Shown here in pieces: positions 30,162 through 39,024 of a stretch of 64,000 bases of DNA. Position 1 is the first letter of the stretch. Every line of letters starts with the position of its first letter. The stretch comes from Diacronema lutheri. Lineage: Eukaryota > Haptophyta > Pavlovophyceae > Pavlovales > Pavlovaceae. Location: positions 992,001-1,056,000 of the forward strand of contig JAGTXO010000005.1 of the NCBI GenBank assembly GCA_019448385.1, in the 5' to 3' direction. The notes under the pieces are model-generated. The model did not search any database. It saw only the letters and a list, made by a program, of their open reading frames with translations, and had not been told where the DNA came from. Made by a program: the position numbers and the translations under genes.

Positions 30162-33100
30162 ATGCCGGGCGGGGAAGCGGGGGAGCGGCTCGTCGCGTTG
30201 CTCTCGTACTGCAAGGAGATCGCCAAACTGCACGGCAAGCCCGAGGCGGAGCAGCTGCGCATCGTAGCGAGCAAGGAGGAGGGTTCATTCGTGCTGCACG
30301 AGGACGCTCTCCGCCGGCTGCAGCAGCTGCGCGACACGCATGACCAGCCGTTCGTCGAGCTCGTCGAGCCGGCCGAGCGGAGCGACGACGCGGTGTGGTT
30401 GCGCGTGCGCCGACCGGAGGGGGAGGATCGGAAGAGCGCGCTCGGCCAGCAAGTATGCGCCGTGTACGCCGCGCTCTTTACCGCCCACCAGGAGGCGCTG
30501 CGCGAGGGCCGGGGTGCGCAGATGACGGCGGGCGTCGGCATCGTCCGCTGGCAGCTCGACGCCGCGACCGCGATCGAGCACCCGCTCGTGCTCATCCCCG
30601 CCGAGTTGGTGCTGGACGAGTCTGGCGACTTTGTCGTTCGGCTCGCCGACGCGGCGCAGGCCTCGATCTGGACCTTCCCAGGCGTCGTGAAGGTCGTGCC
30701 CGCGCGTCTGCAGATCCAGGCGTGTGCGAGAGATTACCGGCTGCTCGGCGGCGCGCCGCACGCGCCAACGGACAAGCCGAGCTGGGAGCCGCTGCTCCGG
30801 CGCGCGGCGCACTGCCTCTCCGCGGACGGTGTGTACGTCGACGCGCCGCCGCCCGTCAGCGCCAAGGGCGGCGGCCTCGCAGGCAGCCTCGACAAGGCGC
30901 CGCGCGTGCACAATGCCTTTGCGCTCTGGACGCGCGACGAGGCGGGCGAGCGCGGCCTCACCGCAGACTGCGACGCGCTCGCCGAGGAGCTGTCGCACTT
31001 GCACGCGAGCAAGCTGCCCGCCGCGCTCGGCCGGCTCGCCGGCATCTTTGACATTCCCGTGCGGCCGCAGCGAACGCTCCTCACCGAGACGCAGCGTGCG
31101 GCCGGCGCAGCCCGTGTGGCCGCTCGCGGCGGCGGCGGGCTCTTCCGCGGCCTGCTCTCGTCGCTCGTCGGCGGCGGCGGCGGTGGTGGCGCGACGAGTG
31201 CCACGTCCGCAGACTCCGCGCCCGCCGCATCCGCCGCGCGCGCCGACGGCGACCCATTCGACGACGTGAGGGGCGTGGCGGACGGCGCGCCGCCCGCTCT
31301 CGCGCCATTCCTCTTCTTCGGGCTGCCGGCCAACGCGGCGCAGGAGGAGGTGATCGCGACTTTGTCGAGGCATGGCTGCGCCGTACTCGTCGGCCCGCCG
31401 GGCACGGGCAAGTCACAGACGATCGCCAACGTGATCTGTCACTACCTCGCCACGGGCAAGCGCGTTCTCGTCACCTCAAAGGGCGAGCCCGCGACCGACG
31501 TGCTGCGCGACAAGCTGCCGGCGGGCGTGCGCGAGCTGTGCGTCTCGCTCGGCTCGGGCGATGCGAGCTCGTTCCGCAGACTCGAGGCGAGCGTCGAGTA
31601 CCTCGCCGACCGCATTGCCGCGACGCCGCTCAGCACGCTGCAAGCCGAGACTGCGCGGCTGCGTGGGCACGTGCTCGCAATCTCCGCAGAGCTGCGCGAG
31701 ATGGAGGCGGCGGAGGAGCGCTGGGCGGCGCCGCACTTCCCGCAGCACGGTCGCGCGGCGCACGGCGGCGCGGACGGCGCGGGCGGCGCGTTCGCGCTGC
31801 CGCTTCACGCCGAGCACCTGTCGTGCCTTGGCCTCGCACCGCCCGCAGCCGTTACGCTCACGCAGCTCGCAGACACGGTCACGGCCGTGCTCGCGGGCGC
31901 GGAAGGCTCGTCTGCGCCCGCGCAGCTCGCCGCGTGTGCCTGGCGCGAGGCCGCTTCCGCCAGCGCGACGCACCTGCTGCCCGCGGCCGCTGCCGAACGG
32001 CTGGGCTCGAGCCGTGCATTCTTTCTCGAGGGGGTCGACATTGACCCGCTCAAGCCGCCGCCCGTCGAGGCGCTGCTCGAGGAGATCCGCTTCGAGCGCG
32101 CGCGCGCGGCGGACGGCCTTGCGTGGGGCGACGCGCTGCGCGCGACGGCGCCCGCCGCCGAGGCCATCAGCGCCGCCGAGCTCCGCGCGCTCGGCGCGCT
32201 CCTCCACGAGGCGGCCGAGCTCGAGGCAGCAACCGCTCGCGCCGAGCTGCCGCGCGTCGGCTCGCTCGTCGATGGCGCGCTGCTGCTCGACCGGCTTGAG
32301 GCGCTGTGCGCCGCGCTGCGCAACCTCGAGGCCGCGTGCGCGCGCGCGCCCGCGGCGGCCGCCGGCGCGCTCGACGGCGGCATGGGCGTGGGCGTGGGCG
32401 CGGGTGCGGGCGGCAACCGGCGCGCGCGCGGCGGCGGCGGCAGCAGCGGCGGCGTCGGCGCGAACAAGGCGGCGGCGGCAGCTCGCGCGCAGCACGACGA
32501 TGGCAGCTGGCTCTTCGCGCTGCTGCGCCACGCGGACTCGGAGGCGGCACGCCGCGCCTTTGACGGCGCCGCCAAGTTGAGCGCTCGCTTGTCCGAGCTG
32601 AGCGCCTCGGTCGACGCGAGCGAGACCGTCACGCTCCCGCCCGTGCTCCTCAGGCTCGCCGACGGCGCCAAGGCCAGCGTCGTAGGCGCGCTCGCGAGCG
32701 GCGCGTCGGACGGCGCGCTGCCGGACTTGCTCGGCGAGAGCGAGCTCGCCTACGAGGTGCGCTGGCTCGCCTTCCCCGAGCAGCGCACCATCTTCGCGCG
32801 CATCCGGCGCTCGACCACCGGCGGGCCTTCTGAGACGCTCGCCGCCGCGCTGATTGAGGTTAAGGTCGCAGGCCGCCAGCCGGCGACCGCGCGCGAGTGG
32901 GAGATGGTGCTCACGCGCCTCGAGCTCGCGGCATGTGAGGCGGCGCTTTACGCGCAGTGGAATGCGCTCATTGCTTTTGTGAGCGCGCCCCGATTGCCCA
33001 CAGCCCTCGACCCGCCGCACAGACACGGCCATGCGGCCGCGCTTGGCGCATGGGCGCGCGCCCACCTCGCGCACCGCCTCGGCGCGACGCGTGACTGTCT

Positions 33101-35990
33101 CTCCTGCGCGACGCGCCTCGCCGAGGCGGCCACGCGCGCCCTCGCCGCCTCGGACGAGGCGACGGCAGCCGGCGGCGGCGGCGGAGGCGGAGGCGGAGGC
33201 GGAGGAGGAGGGGCGGCGGCGACCGACTGCGCCGGTGGCGGCGCGAGCGCCGCGTGGGCTGCGGCGCGCGGCGCGTGCGACTGGGTGCAGCTGCTGGCCG
33301 TCGCACCTGTCGCGTCGTCCGCCGAATGCGCGACCGCGCTCGGCAAGCTGCGCTCGGCGTTGCGAATGCGCGGGCCCGAGCTCGCCGCCGCGCGCGCACA
33401 GCACGGTGCGATTGTGCGCGCGCTCGCGAGCATCGAGCCGCGCGCGCGCGCCGACGGCGTCAGCGGCGTCTCGCCGATTGGCGGGCTGCGCGCGGCGATC
33501 TGCGCGCTCGCCGACGCCGCGTTGCCGCTCGACAACTCCGTGTCGCTCGTGCTGGGCGCGCAGGCGCGGCTGCGCGAGGCGCGCGGCTCGCTCGCGCATT
33601 TGCAAGGCCTCGCGGCGACGGCGAAGGCGTTGCGCGCGCCTGGCTGGGCCGCGCATCTGATGCGCCCGGACCCGCCGCCGAGCGCCGCGCGCGGCTCAGG
33701 CGGCGCGTGCCCGCCTGACGCGCGCCGGCTGTACGCAGCAGCCGCGGCGATGGCGGCGTTGCGAGCGGCCGACCGACGCGACCCAGCTGCCAAGCGCGGC
33801 GTGCTCGTTGCACAGCGCCTCGCCGGCGAGCTCGAGGCGGCGGTGTGCGCGCTCGTCGCCGCCGCGGCCAAGGAGGCGCTCCGCGCCGCCATGTCTGCCG
33901 AGACATGCGCAGGTTTGATGAGGCTTGTCTCGGCTGTTGGGCAGGCGGGCGTGACGCAAGGCGATTCGGCGCGCTCGGCGCGATACCGGGGGGGTGACAC
34001 GCCGCCGCCGCTGCGCGCGCGTCCTCGCGCCGCGCGCACCCGCCGCCGTGCGCGCGCCGCCGTGCGCGCGCTGTCCAAGCGCCGCTCACGCGTTGCGCCC
34101 GCCCACCCGCCCGCCCGCCCACCCGCCCGCCCGCCCGCCCGCCCGCCCGCCCGCCCGCCCGCCCGCCCGCCCGCCATGTCGCTGCACACACCGCGGCTGC
34201 GTGCGCTCGTCGCTCGCTGCTTGACAGACCTGGCGTCCGCCCTCGCGGACTGCGCGCTCTCCATCCCGTGCTGGATCATGCCCACCTGGCGCATCTCCCA
34301 ATGCCTGCCACCAACGGTCGCCGGTTTCGACCTCGTCGTGCTCGACGAGGCATCGCAGTCGGACATCACCGCACTCCCCTCGCTGCTCCGCGGCGCGCAG
34401 GTCCTCGTCGTCGGCGACGGCAAGCAGGTGTCGCCGTCGGCGGCGTTCGTCTCCGAGGCGCGCATTGGCGAGCTCAAGGCGGGGCTGCTCACATCGCGCC
34501 ACCCGTACGTCGAGCAGCTGCTCCCCGGCCGCTCCATCTTTGACCTCGCGCAGACGTGCTACGCGGACGCGCGCGTCGCGCTGCGCCAGCACTTTCGGTG
34601 CGTGCCTGCGTGCATCTCATTCTGCAACACGCGCTTCTACCACGGCAAGCTGCAGCCGTGCAGGCTGCCGCCGCGCTCGCAGCGGCTCGACCCGCCGCTC
34701 GTCGACGTGCTCGTCGCCGGCGGCGTGCGCTCGTCAAAGGGCAAGACCAACGACGCCGAGGCGCGCGCCCTCGTCGCCTACCTCAAGGAGCGGCTCGCCG
34801 AGCCGGACGGCGAGCTCGTCGGCGCGACCGTCGGCATCATCTCGCTCGCTGGGCTCGAGCAGGCGCGGCTGCTGCGCGCTCTGCTGCTCGACGTGCTCAC
34901 CGACGCGCAGCTCGCGCGCCACCGCATCGTCGTGGGCGACGCGTCCTCCTTCCAGGGCGACGAGCGCGACGTGATCCTCCTCTCTATGGTCGCCTCGCCG
35001 GCCAACGCGCCGCCGCAGATCGGCCGAGCGTACGAGCAGAAGTACAACGTCGCGCTCTCGCGCGCGCGCGACCGGCTCGTGCTCTTCCGCTCGCTCTGCG
35101 CCAAGGACGTGCCCAACGGCGACGACCTCAAGCGCTGGACGATCAACTTCTTCGAGCAGGGCGGCCCGCCGCCCACGCCCGTCGCGCCCGCGCGCGGTGC
35201 CGGCGGTGGCGGCTTGGCGCCGCTCACGCCCGAGGCGCAGCTCCACCGCTGGCTGCGCGAGCAGGACTACCGCTTTGACGCCGAATGTTCCGTCGCGGGC
35301 TCCGCTGCCGTTGCGGAGGACGCGCACGACGACCGGCGGTTGTGTATCTGCCTCGACGGCGGCGCCGGTTCGACGCTCGGCGAGTGGCGCGCGGCCATGC
35401 GCGAGCAGCGCTCGCTCGAGAGAGCGGGCTGGCGCTTTTGTCGGATCTGGCGCGCATCGTGGCTTGTTGACCTGCCGCGCGCGCTCAAGGAGCTTGGCCG
35501 CGCGCTCGACGAAGCGGGCGTCCGGCCGCTGCCGCCCGGTGGCGGCGCGGCGGCGGCGGGAGGCGAAGCCGCAGCGCACGAGCCGCGCGCGCCCGTCGCT
35601 CAGCCGCTCGCATCGCAGCCGCGCGTGGCGGGCAGCAAGAAGCGAAAGGCGACGCCTGCCGCCGCGGCCGTCGCCGCCACGCCGACGGCAGAAGCGCCCG
35701 CCGCGCCCGGCGCCTCGCGCGATGGCTCCGCGCCCGCCGCCCAGCCCGCCGTCGCGACGCCGCCGACCGCGCAGCCCGCCAGCGCGCGCAAGGCCGCGCG
35801 CACGGTGAGCGGCCTGCCCCAGCAGGCGCCGTCGCCGCAGCTGGCGGGCGCAGCCACCGCGTCGGCGGCGGCGATCAGCAACACGGCGGTTGCCAAGAAG
35901 CAGGTGGCGCCTGCCGCGCCCAAGCCCAAGGCAGGAGGCAGGAAGGCCGCCAAGCGCGTTGCCGATTCGGACTCGGATTGGGAGCCGTGA
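30162..35990 (+). CDS. Superfamily 1 helicase with C-terminal Vsr-like (MTES_1575-type) nuclease domain
   Basis: Two exons inferred, 30162-33912 and 34228-35990, giving 1,837 residues. Walker A GPPGTGKSQT lies near residue 411, followed by GKRVLVTSKGEPATDVLRDK (motif Ia). Walker B VVLDEASQSD is near residue 1290, then VLVVGDGKQVSPS, SSFQGDERDVILLSMV and KYNVALSRARDRLVLFRS (motifs III, V, VI): an AAA_11/AAA_12, Upf1/Dna2-like helicase with about 870 residues inserted between motifs I and II. Next comes LHRWLREQDYRFDAECSV...LCICLDGG...RSLERAGWRFCRIW, matching the Vsr-fold REase_MTES_1575 domain of bacterial helicases, though the usual acidic residue before the Asp-Gly appears to be Cys. The tail is Ala/Pro-rich and basic. 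The intron is 315 bp and has no stop in frame, so a read-through form is possible. Confidence 0.85.
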   Translation: MPGGEAGERLVALLSYCKEIAKLHGKPEAEQLRIVASKEEGSFVLHEDALRRLQQLRDTHDQPFVELVEPAERSDDAVWLRVRRPEGEDRKSALGQQVCAVYAALFTAHQEALREGRGAQMTAGVGIVRWQLDAATAIEHPLVLIPAELVLDESGDFVVRLADAAQASIWTFPGVVKVVPARLQIQACARDYRLLGGAPHAPTDKPSWEPLLRRAAHCLSADGVYVDAPPPVSAKGGGLAGSLDKAPRVHNAFALWTRDEAGERGLTADCDALAEELSHLHASKLPAALGRLAGIFDIPVRPQRTLLTETQRAAGAARVAARGGGGLFRGLLSSLVGGGGGGGATSATSADSAPAASAARADGDPFDDVRGVADGAPPALAPFLFFGLPANAAQEEVIATLSRHGCAVLVGPPGTGKSQTIANVICHYLATGKRVLVTSKGEPATDVLRDKLPAGVRELCVSLGSGDASSFRRLEASVEYLADRIAATPLSTLQAETARLRGHVLAISAELREMEAAEERWAAPHFPQHGRAAHGGADGAGGAFALPLHAEHLSCLGLAPPAAVTLTQLADTVTAVLAGAEGSSAPAQLAACAWREAASASATHLLPAAAAERLGSSRAFFLEGVDIDPLKPPPVEALLEEIRFERARAADGLAWGDALRATAPAAEAISAAELRALGALLHEAAELEAATARAELPRVGSLVDGALLLDRLEALCAALRNLEAACARAPAAAAGALDGGMGVGVGAGAGGNRRARGGGGSSGGVGANKAAAAARAQHDDGSWLFALLRHADSEAARRAFDGAAKLSARLSELSASVDASETVTLPPVLLRLADGAKASVVGALASGASDGALPDLLGESELAYEVRWLAFPEQRTIFARIRRSTTGGPSETLAAALIEVKVAGRQPATAREWEMVLTRLELAACEAALYAQWNALIAFVSAPRLPTALDPPHRHGHAAALGAWARAHLAHRLGATRDCLSCATRLAEAATRALAASDEATAAGGGGGGGGGGGGGGAAATDCAGGGASAAWAAARGACDWVQLLAVAPVASSAECATALGKLRSALRMRGPELAAARAQHGAIVRALASIEPRARADGVSGVSPIGGLRAAICALADAALPLDNSVSLVLGAQARLREARGSLAHLQGLAATAKALRAPGWAAHLMRPDPPPSAARGSGGACPPDARRLYAAAAAMAALRAADRRDPAAKRGVLVAQRLAGELEAAVCALVAAAAKEALRAAMSAETCAGLMRLVSAVGQAGVTQGDSARSARYRGGDTPPPLRARPRAARTRRRARAAVRALSKRRSRVAPAHPPARPPARPPARPPARPPARPPAMSLHTPRLRALVARCLTDLASALADCALSIPCWIMPTWRISQCLPPTVAGFDLVVLDEASQSDITALPSLLRGAQVLVVGDGKQVSPSAAFVSEARIGELKAGLLTSRHPYVEQLLPGRSIFDLAQTCYADARVALRQHFRCVPACISFCNTRFYHGKLQPCRLPPRSQRLDPPLVDVLVAGGVRSSKGKTNDAEARALVAYLKERLAEPDGELVGATVGIISLAGLEQARLLRALLLDVLTDAQLARHRIVVGDASSFQGDERDVILLSMVASPANAPPQIGRAYEQKYNVALSRARDRLVLFRSLCAKDVPNGDDLKRWTINFFEQGGPPPTPVAPARGAGGGGLAPLTPEAQLHRWLREQDYRFDAECSVAGSAAVAEDAHDDRRLCICLDGGAGSTLGEWRAAMREQRSLERAGWRFCRIWRASWLVDLPRALKELGRALDEAGVRPLPPGGGAAAAGGEAAAHEPRAPVAQPLASQPRVAGSKKRKATPAAAAVAATPTAEAPAAPGASRDGSAPAAQPAVATPPTAQPASARKAARTVSGLPQQAPSPQLAGAATASAAAISNTAVAKKQVAPAAPKPKAGGRKAAKRVADSDSDWEP
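33913..34227 (+). other. Intron with period-4 CCCG repeat in the helicase gene
   Basis: Inferred intron GTTTGA...TTGACAG, phase 1. It holds a CCCG/CCCA tetranucleotide block at about 34096-34177. Removing it joins ETCA to DLASALADC and leads into the conserved PCWIMPTW segment. The length is a multiple of three and the frame stays open, so its splicing is inferred from composition (Arg/Pro-only translation) and continuity. Confidence 0.6.
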
Positions 35991-36090
35991 CAGCAGAAGA
36001 ATGGCTTGAGCGCAGCGTGCCGGGCGCCTCTTTTTCCTCTTCTCGCGCGTGCTGCAGTGTACCGGTGTGCGGCGCAACGTGCCGGGCCCG

Positions 36091-36115
36091 CCCCCCCCCC
36101 CCCCCCCCCCCCCCC
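36091..36115. repeat. 25-nt homopolymer, 8 nt past the FAIM1-PDZ stop
   Basis: C-run on the plus strand (G on the strand of the FAIM1-PDZ gene) between two convergent genes. It is 8 nt beyond the stop codon of the minus-strand gene and 100 nt beyond that of the helicase gene. Confidence 0.9.
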
Positions 36116-36123
36116 GCGACCTA

Positions 36124-36912
36124 TCACGTAGAGAGGTCGTCGCCGACGGCGTTGTCGTCCGTTTCCCGCGCGCCGCGAGCGCCGTGCAGCGCGCTCTCGA
36201 AAGCGACGGCGAGGAGGAAAGCCTCCCCCTCCTTGACCAGGTCAATCTTATGCACCGCGACCTCGTGCGTGTTGGTCGGCTCGCCGTTGACGGAGAGCAG
36301 GATATCGCCGATCGCCACACCGGCGTCTCGCGCAGCGGATTCCGGCTGGAAGTGCACGACGACGACGCCGGGCCCATTCGCGTTGTTCTGCAGCGTCATG
36401 CCGATTCGCCGGTCCTTCACGACGCGCACAATTTTGGACTTGATCTCGGTTGCTGCGGGTGGCGCCGACTCGACGATTCGGCCGTCGATGAACAGCTGGT
36501 AGCTGTACGCACCGCTGGCCGGCTCCACCACAATCCGGGCCCTCTTGGGCCCAACGTCAAAGTCGTGCATCGACGCGCGCGCTGAGAGCGCGTAGACGAT
36601 CCTCTTGTCGCGCAGTATGAGCTCTTTGTTGACGTAGATCTTGCGGATGCCGGAGAGGCGGCCGTGGCGCAGCTCGATGGTGTACGTCTTGTCTTCCAAG
36701 ATGTAGAACCACGAGATTTTGATCATGTTGACCCCCTCGGGCTCCTCCTTTTGGACGACGCGCACGGAGCGCGGCGTCCCCATCGAGTCGCGCACCGTCA
36801 CGATCCCGGCCGTGTTGGAGCCCTCCAAGTCATTCGACGTGGCAACGAGCGGCTTGCGCGTCGGTGCGAGGTTGAGCGCCAGTTGCTGTGGCGGCGGCGT
36901 GGCTGCGCTCAT
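36124..36912 (-). CDS. FAIM1 domain fused to a PDZ domain
   Basis: A 262-residue single-exon protein from ATG 36912 (an in-frame ATG at 36990 would add 26 residues). Residues ~20-160 are a Fas apoptotic inhibitory molecule 1 domain: VNMIKISWFYILEDKTYTIE, LRHGRLSGIRKIYVNKELIL, DKRIVYALSARASMHDFDVG and YSYQLFIDGRIVES. Residues ~175-250 form a PDZ-like fold: IGMTLQNNANGPGVVVVHF, SAARDAGVAIGDILLSVNGE and LVKEGEAFLLAVAF. FAIM1 in animals is a soluble protein that protects against stress-induced protein aggregation and cell death; PDZ domains bind C-terminal peptides. I do not know this pairing from animals. The tail after the PDZ is acidic. Confidence 0.9.
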   Translation of the reverse strand: MSAATPPPQQLALNLAPTRKPLVATSNDLEGSNTAGIVTVRDSMGTPRSVRVVQKEEPEGVNMIKISWFYILEDKTYTIELRHGRLSGIRKIYVNKELILRDKRIVYALSARASMHDFDVGPKRARIVVEPASGAYSYQLFIDGRIVESAPPAATEIKSKIVRVVKDRRIGMTLQNNANGPGVVVVHFQPESAARDAGVAIGDILLSVNGEPTNTHEVAVHKIDLVKEGEAFLLAVAFESALHGARGARETDDNAVGDDLST

Positions 36913-37080
36913 TCCGGCCCCTCGATCCTCTCCCCCTTCCCCCCTCTCCTCCCCTGGATGCTGCGCCGCCTCCGAGCCTGGAGCCGACACCCGTTTTCAC
37001 TTTTTTCTGGCCCCAAAACTTCCGCGCAAAACTTCCGGCAACGTCCTATGCATGCGCTACGAGCGAAACGGCGGGGCATA

Positions 37081-37596
37081 ATGGAGCTGTCGCCGAGGGG
37101 CGCAGGGCCGGTGATGGCGCGCGTCGACACACTGGACTCGGCCAGCGCTAGGCCGGCGGCGGGGCGGCGTTCTGGAACGCCGAGCAAGCGGCTGGGGCGG
37201 AGGACCGGCTCCGCGGCGCGGCAAAAGGCCGCGTCTGGCGACAGGCAGAGCACGCCGACGCGCGTGCGGCGCATGTCGGCTGGTGGCGAGCTCCCGCCGG
37301 CCGGCCACAATCGAGCGGGGGCGTGCCGATCTCCGCTCGGCACGGATGCCTCTGATGAGCTTGCCGCACGCTGCGCTCAGCTACGCACCTCGCCCGCCGC
37401 CGCTGCCAGCTCGTCAAGCGCTGCGCGCGGGCGCAAGGCGCAGCCAAGGCTCGCGGGGCCGATGTCTGACGCGCTCGCCGCGACGGCGCCGGCGGCGCCG
37501 GCGGCGCCGGCGGCGCGGGCACAATGTCGACGAGCTGCAACGCCGACCAAGCGGCGCGCTGGCACGCCCGAAAAGCAAGCTCGCGAGTGCGCCTGA
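37081..37596 (+). CDS. Small basic protein with repeated S/T-P-x-K/R motifs (hypothetical)
   Basis: A 171-residue frame from ATG 37081 with no known domain. It is rich in Ala, Arg and Ser. It carries repeated proline-directed basic motifs (GTPSKRLGRR, STPTRVRR, ATPTKRRAGTPEK), the type phosphorylated by CDKs and found in DNA- or microtubule-binding tails. It fits neatly between the divergent FAIM1-PDZ gene (168 bp between ATGs) and the convergent phytochelatin synthase (stops 11 bp apart). The motif repetition argues for a real gene, but GC-rich DNA gives many open frames, so confidence is modest. Confidence 0.42.
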   Translation: MELSPRGAGPVMARVDTLDSASARPAAGRRSGTPSKRLGRRTGSAARQKAASGDRQSTPTRVRRMSAGGELPPAGHNRAGACRSPLGTDASDELAARCAQLRTSPAAAASSSSAARGRKAQPRLAGPMSDALAATAPAAPAAPAARAQCRRAATPTKRRAGTPEKQARECA

Positions 37597-37607
37597 GCGT
37601 CTGTCAG

Positions 37608-39017
37608 TTACAGTTGTGGCCTGGCTTGCTTCACCGGCTCGGCGCAGCACGCGCTGCCATTCGCATGCGCGTCCGCGCATTTGACGACGGACGCGATTTC
37701 CACGCAGCTCGCTTCAAGCTCGCGCTCGAGTGCGAGCAAGCCCGAGTCAAGGCCATCGTCGGCCGCACGTGTGCTCGCCCGGTGGCTCGGCGGCACGCGC
37801 AGTGCGAGGGGCGAGCTCCAGAGCGCCTCCGCTTCCGCCGGCAGCAGCGACGCGAGCGCGCCCGTCCTGCCGAGGATGAGCGCGAGCACCGTCGCGCACT
37901 CGGCGATGCACGAAGGGCCGGCGCACGCGCCGCTCTCATCCACGCCGCGCTCGCCGTGCTCGTCGCGCAGCGCCATCGAAATTGCCTCAAACGCGCGCGT
38001 CTGCCGCAGCGCGCGCATCAGCGCGTCGCAACCATCTACGCGCTCAGCGCCGCCGGCCAGCGCGCGCACGTCGGCGCAGCCGCCACCGACGCACGCGGGT
38101 GGGCCGACGGCGACCATGAAGCACATGCCGGCGGGGAGTGCGCGCGCGAACGCCGCGAGCTGCGCGTCGGGCGCGCCCGGCGGCGGCGGATGCGCGCTCA
38201 GCCCGCTCGCGAGCGCGTCGCGGAGCGTCTCGAGCCGCTTGCTCGTGAGACCGACGCGAAAGCACGCGCCCGGCTCGCCCGCCGAGCAGATGCTGCTGGA
38301 CGGGCGCGAGATCTCCACGTAGCCGCGCGGGCGCTGCGTGCTCTCGTCGATCAGCGACATGGCGCGCCACAGGCTCTGCACAGGCACCCAGTGCGGCGGG
38401 TACTTGAACCTCGCGGTGTCGAGGATCAGGCACAGGTCGCGCGCGCGGTGGTATCCGCCAATCGGCGAAAAGTGGCCATCGCCCGTCTGGCCGAGGCCCT
38501 TGCGCGTGTATGCAACGACCAGCGCGCGCGAGACGCCCGTCGAGCGCGCGTGCGTATCGATGGCCGCGCGGAAGTTGTCGAGCGCGGCGCCCTCATGCCC
38601 GTCGGCGCGTGTGAGCGACGCACCTACGCCTTGGCACCTCGCGAGGCACACAAACTCGTCGAGGTCGATTCCGTCCTGCTTGATCAGCTCGACCGGCTTG
38701 CAGCAGTCGAGCGCGCCCTCGTGATACCAGCGCCACGGCCCCTTCCAGACAATCCCGGGGTCAACGGCGAGCGCGTTGAGCACGACGACAAGCGTCGCCA
38801 GGCCGCAGAAGCTCGGCTCGGCCTGCGTGTGCAGCTGCTCGGCGAGCGGGAAGAAGCTTTCCATCGTGCCATCGGCAAGCGCCTCCCGGAAGAGCGCGCG
38901 CCCCTCAACGGACGAGAAGGCGATGGCTGGCGCGGGCAGCTCCCGGCGAAAGACGGACTGGACCATCTCGGCGGCTCGTCGGGGGAGCACCTTCGTGGTT
39001 GGGGGTGCCAGTGGCAT
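37608..39017 (-). CDS. PCS: Phytochelatin synthase
   Basis: A 469-residue single-exon protein. The papain-like transpeptidase domain is complete: catalytic Cys71 in AEPSFCGLATL, His182 in GDGHFSPIGGY and Asp200 in LILDTARFKYP. The His-Asp spacing of 18 is the same as in Arabidopsis PCS1, and WKGPWRWYHEGALDCC and IKQDGIDLDEFVCLARCQG are also typical. The enzyme joins gamma-Glu-Cys units from glutathione to make phytochelatins, which bind Cd, Cu, As and other metals. The C-terminal half is Cys-rich (AGACAGPSCIAEC-like) with LWSSPLALRVPPS, as in the variable regulatory half of eukaryotic enzymes rather than the short bacterial form. Its ATG is 7 bp from that of the next gene on the other strand. 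Confidence 0.96.
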   Translation of the reverse strand: MPLAPPTTKVLPRRAAEMVQSVFRRELPAPAIAFSSVEGRALFREALADGTMESFFPLAEQLHTQAEPSFCGLATLVVVLNALAVDPGIVWKGPWRWYHEGALDCCKPVELIKQDGIDLDEFVCLARCQGVGASLTRADGHEGAALDNFRAAIDTHARSTGVSRALVVAYTRKGLGQTGDGHFSPIGGYHRARDLCLILDTARFKYPPHWVPVQSLWRAMSLIDESTQRPRGYVEISRPSSSICSAGEPGACFRVGLTSKRLETLRDALASGLSAHPPPPGAPDAQLAAFARALPAGMCFMVAVGPPACVGGGCADVRALAGGAERVDGCDALMRALRQTRAFEAISMALRDEHGERGVDESGACAGPSCIAECATVLALILGRTGALASLLPAEAEALWSSPLALRVPPSHRASTRAADDGLDSGLLALERELEASCVEIASVVKCADAHANGSACCAEPVKQARPQL

Positions 39018-39024
39018 TCAGAGA

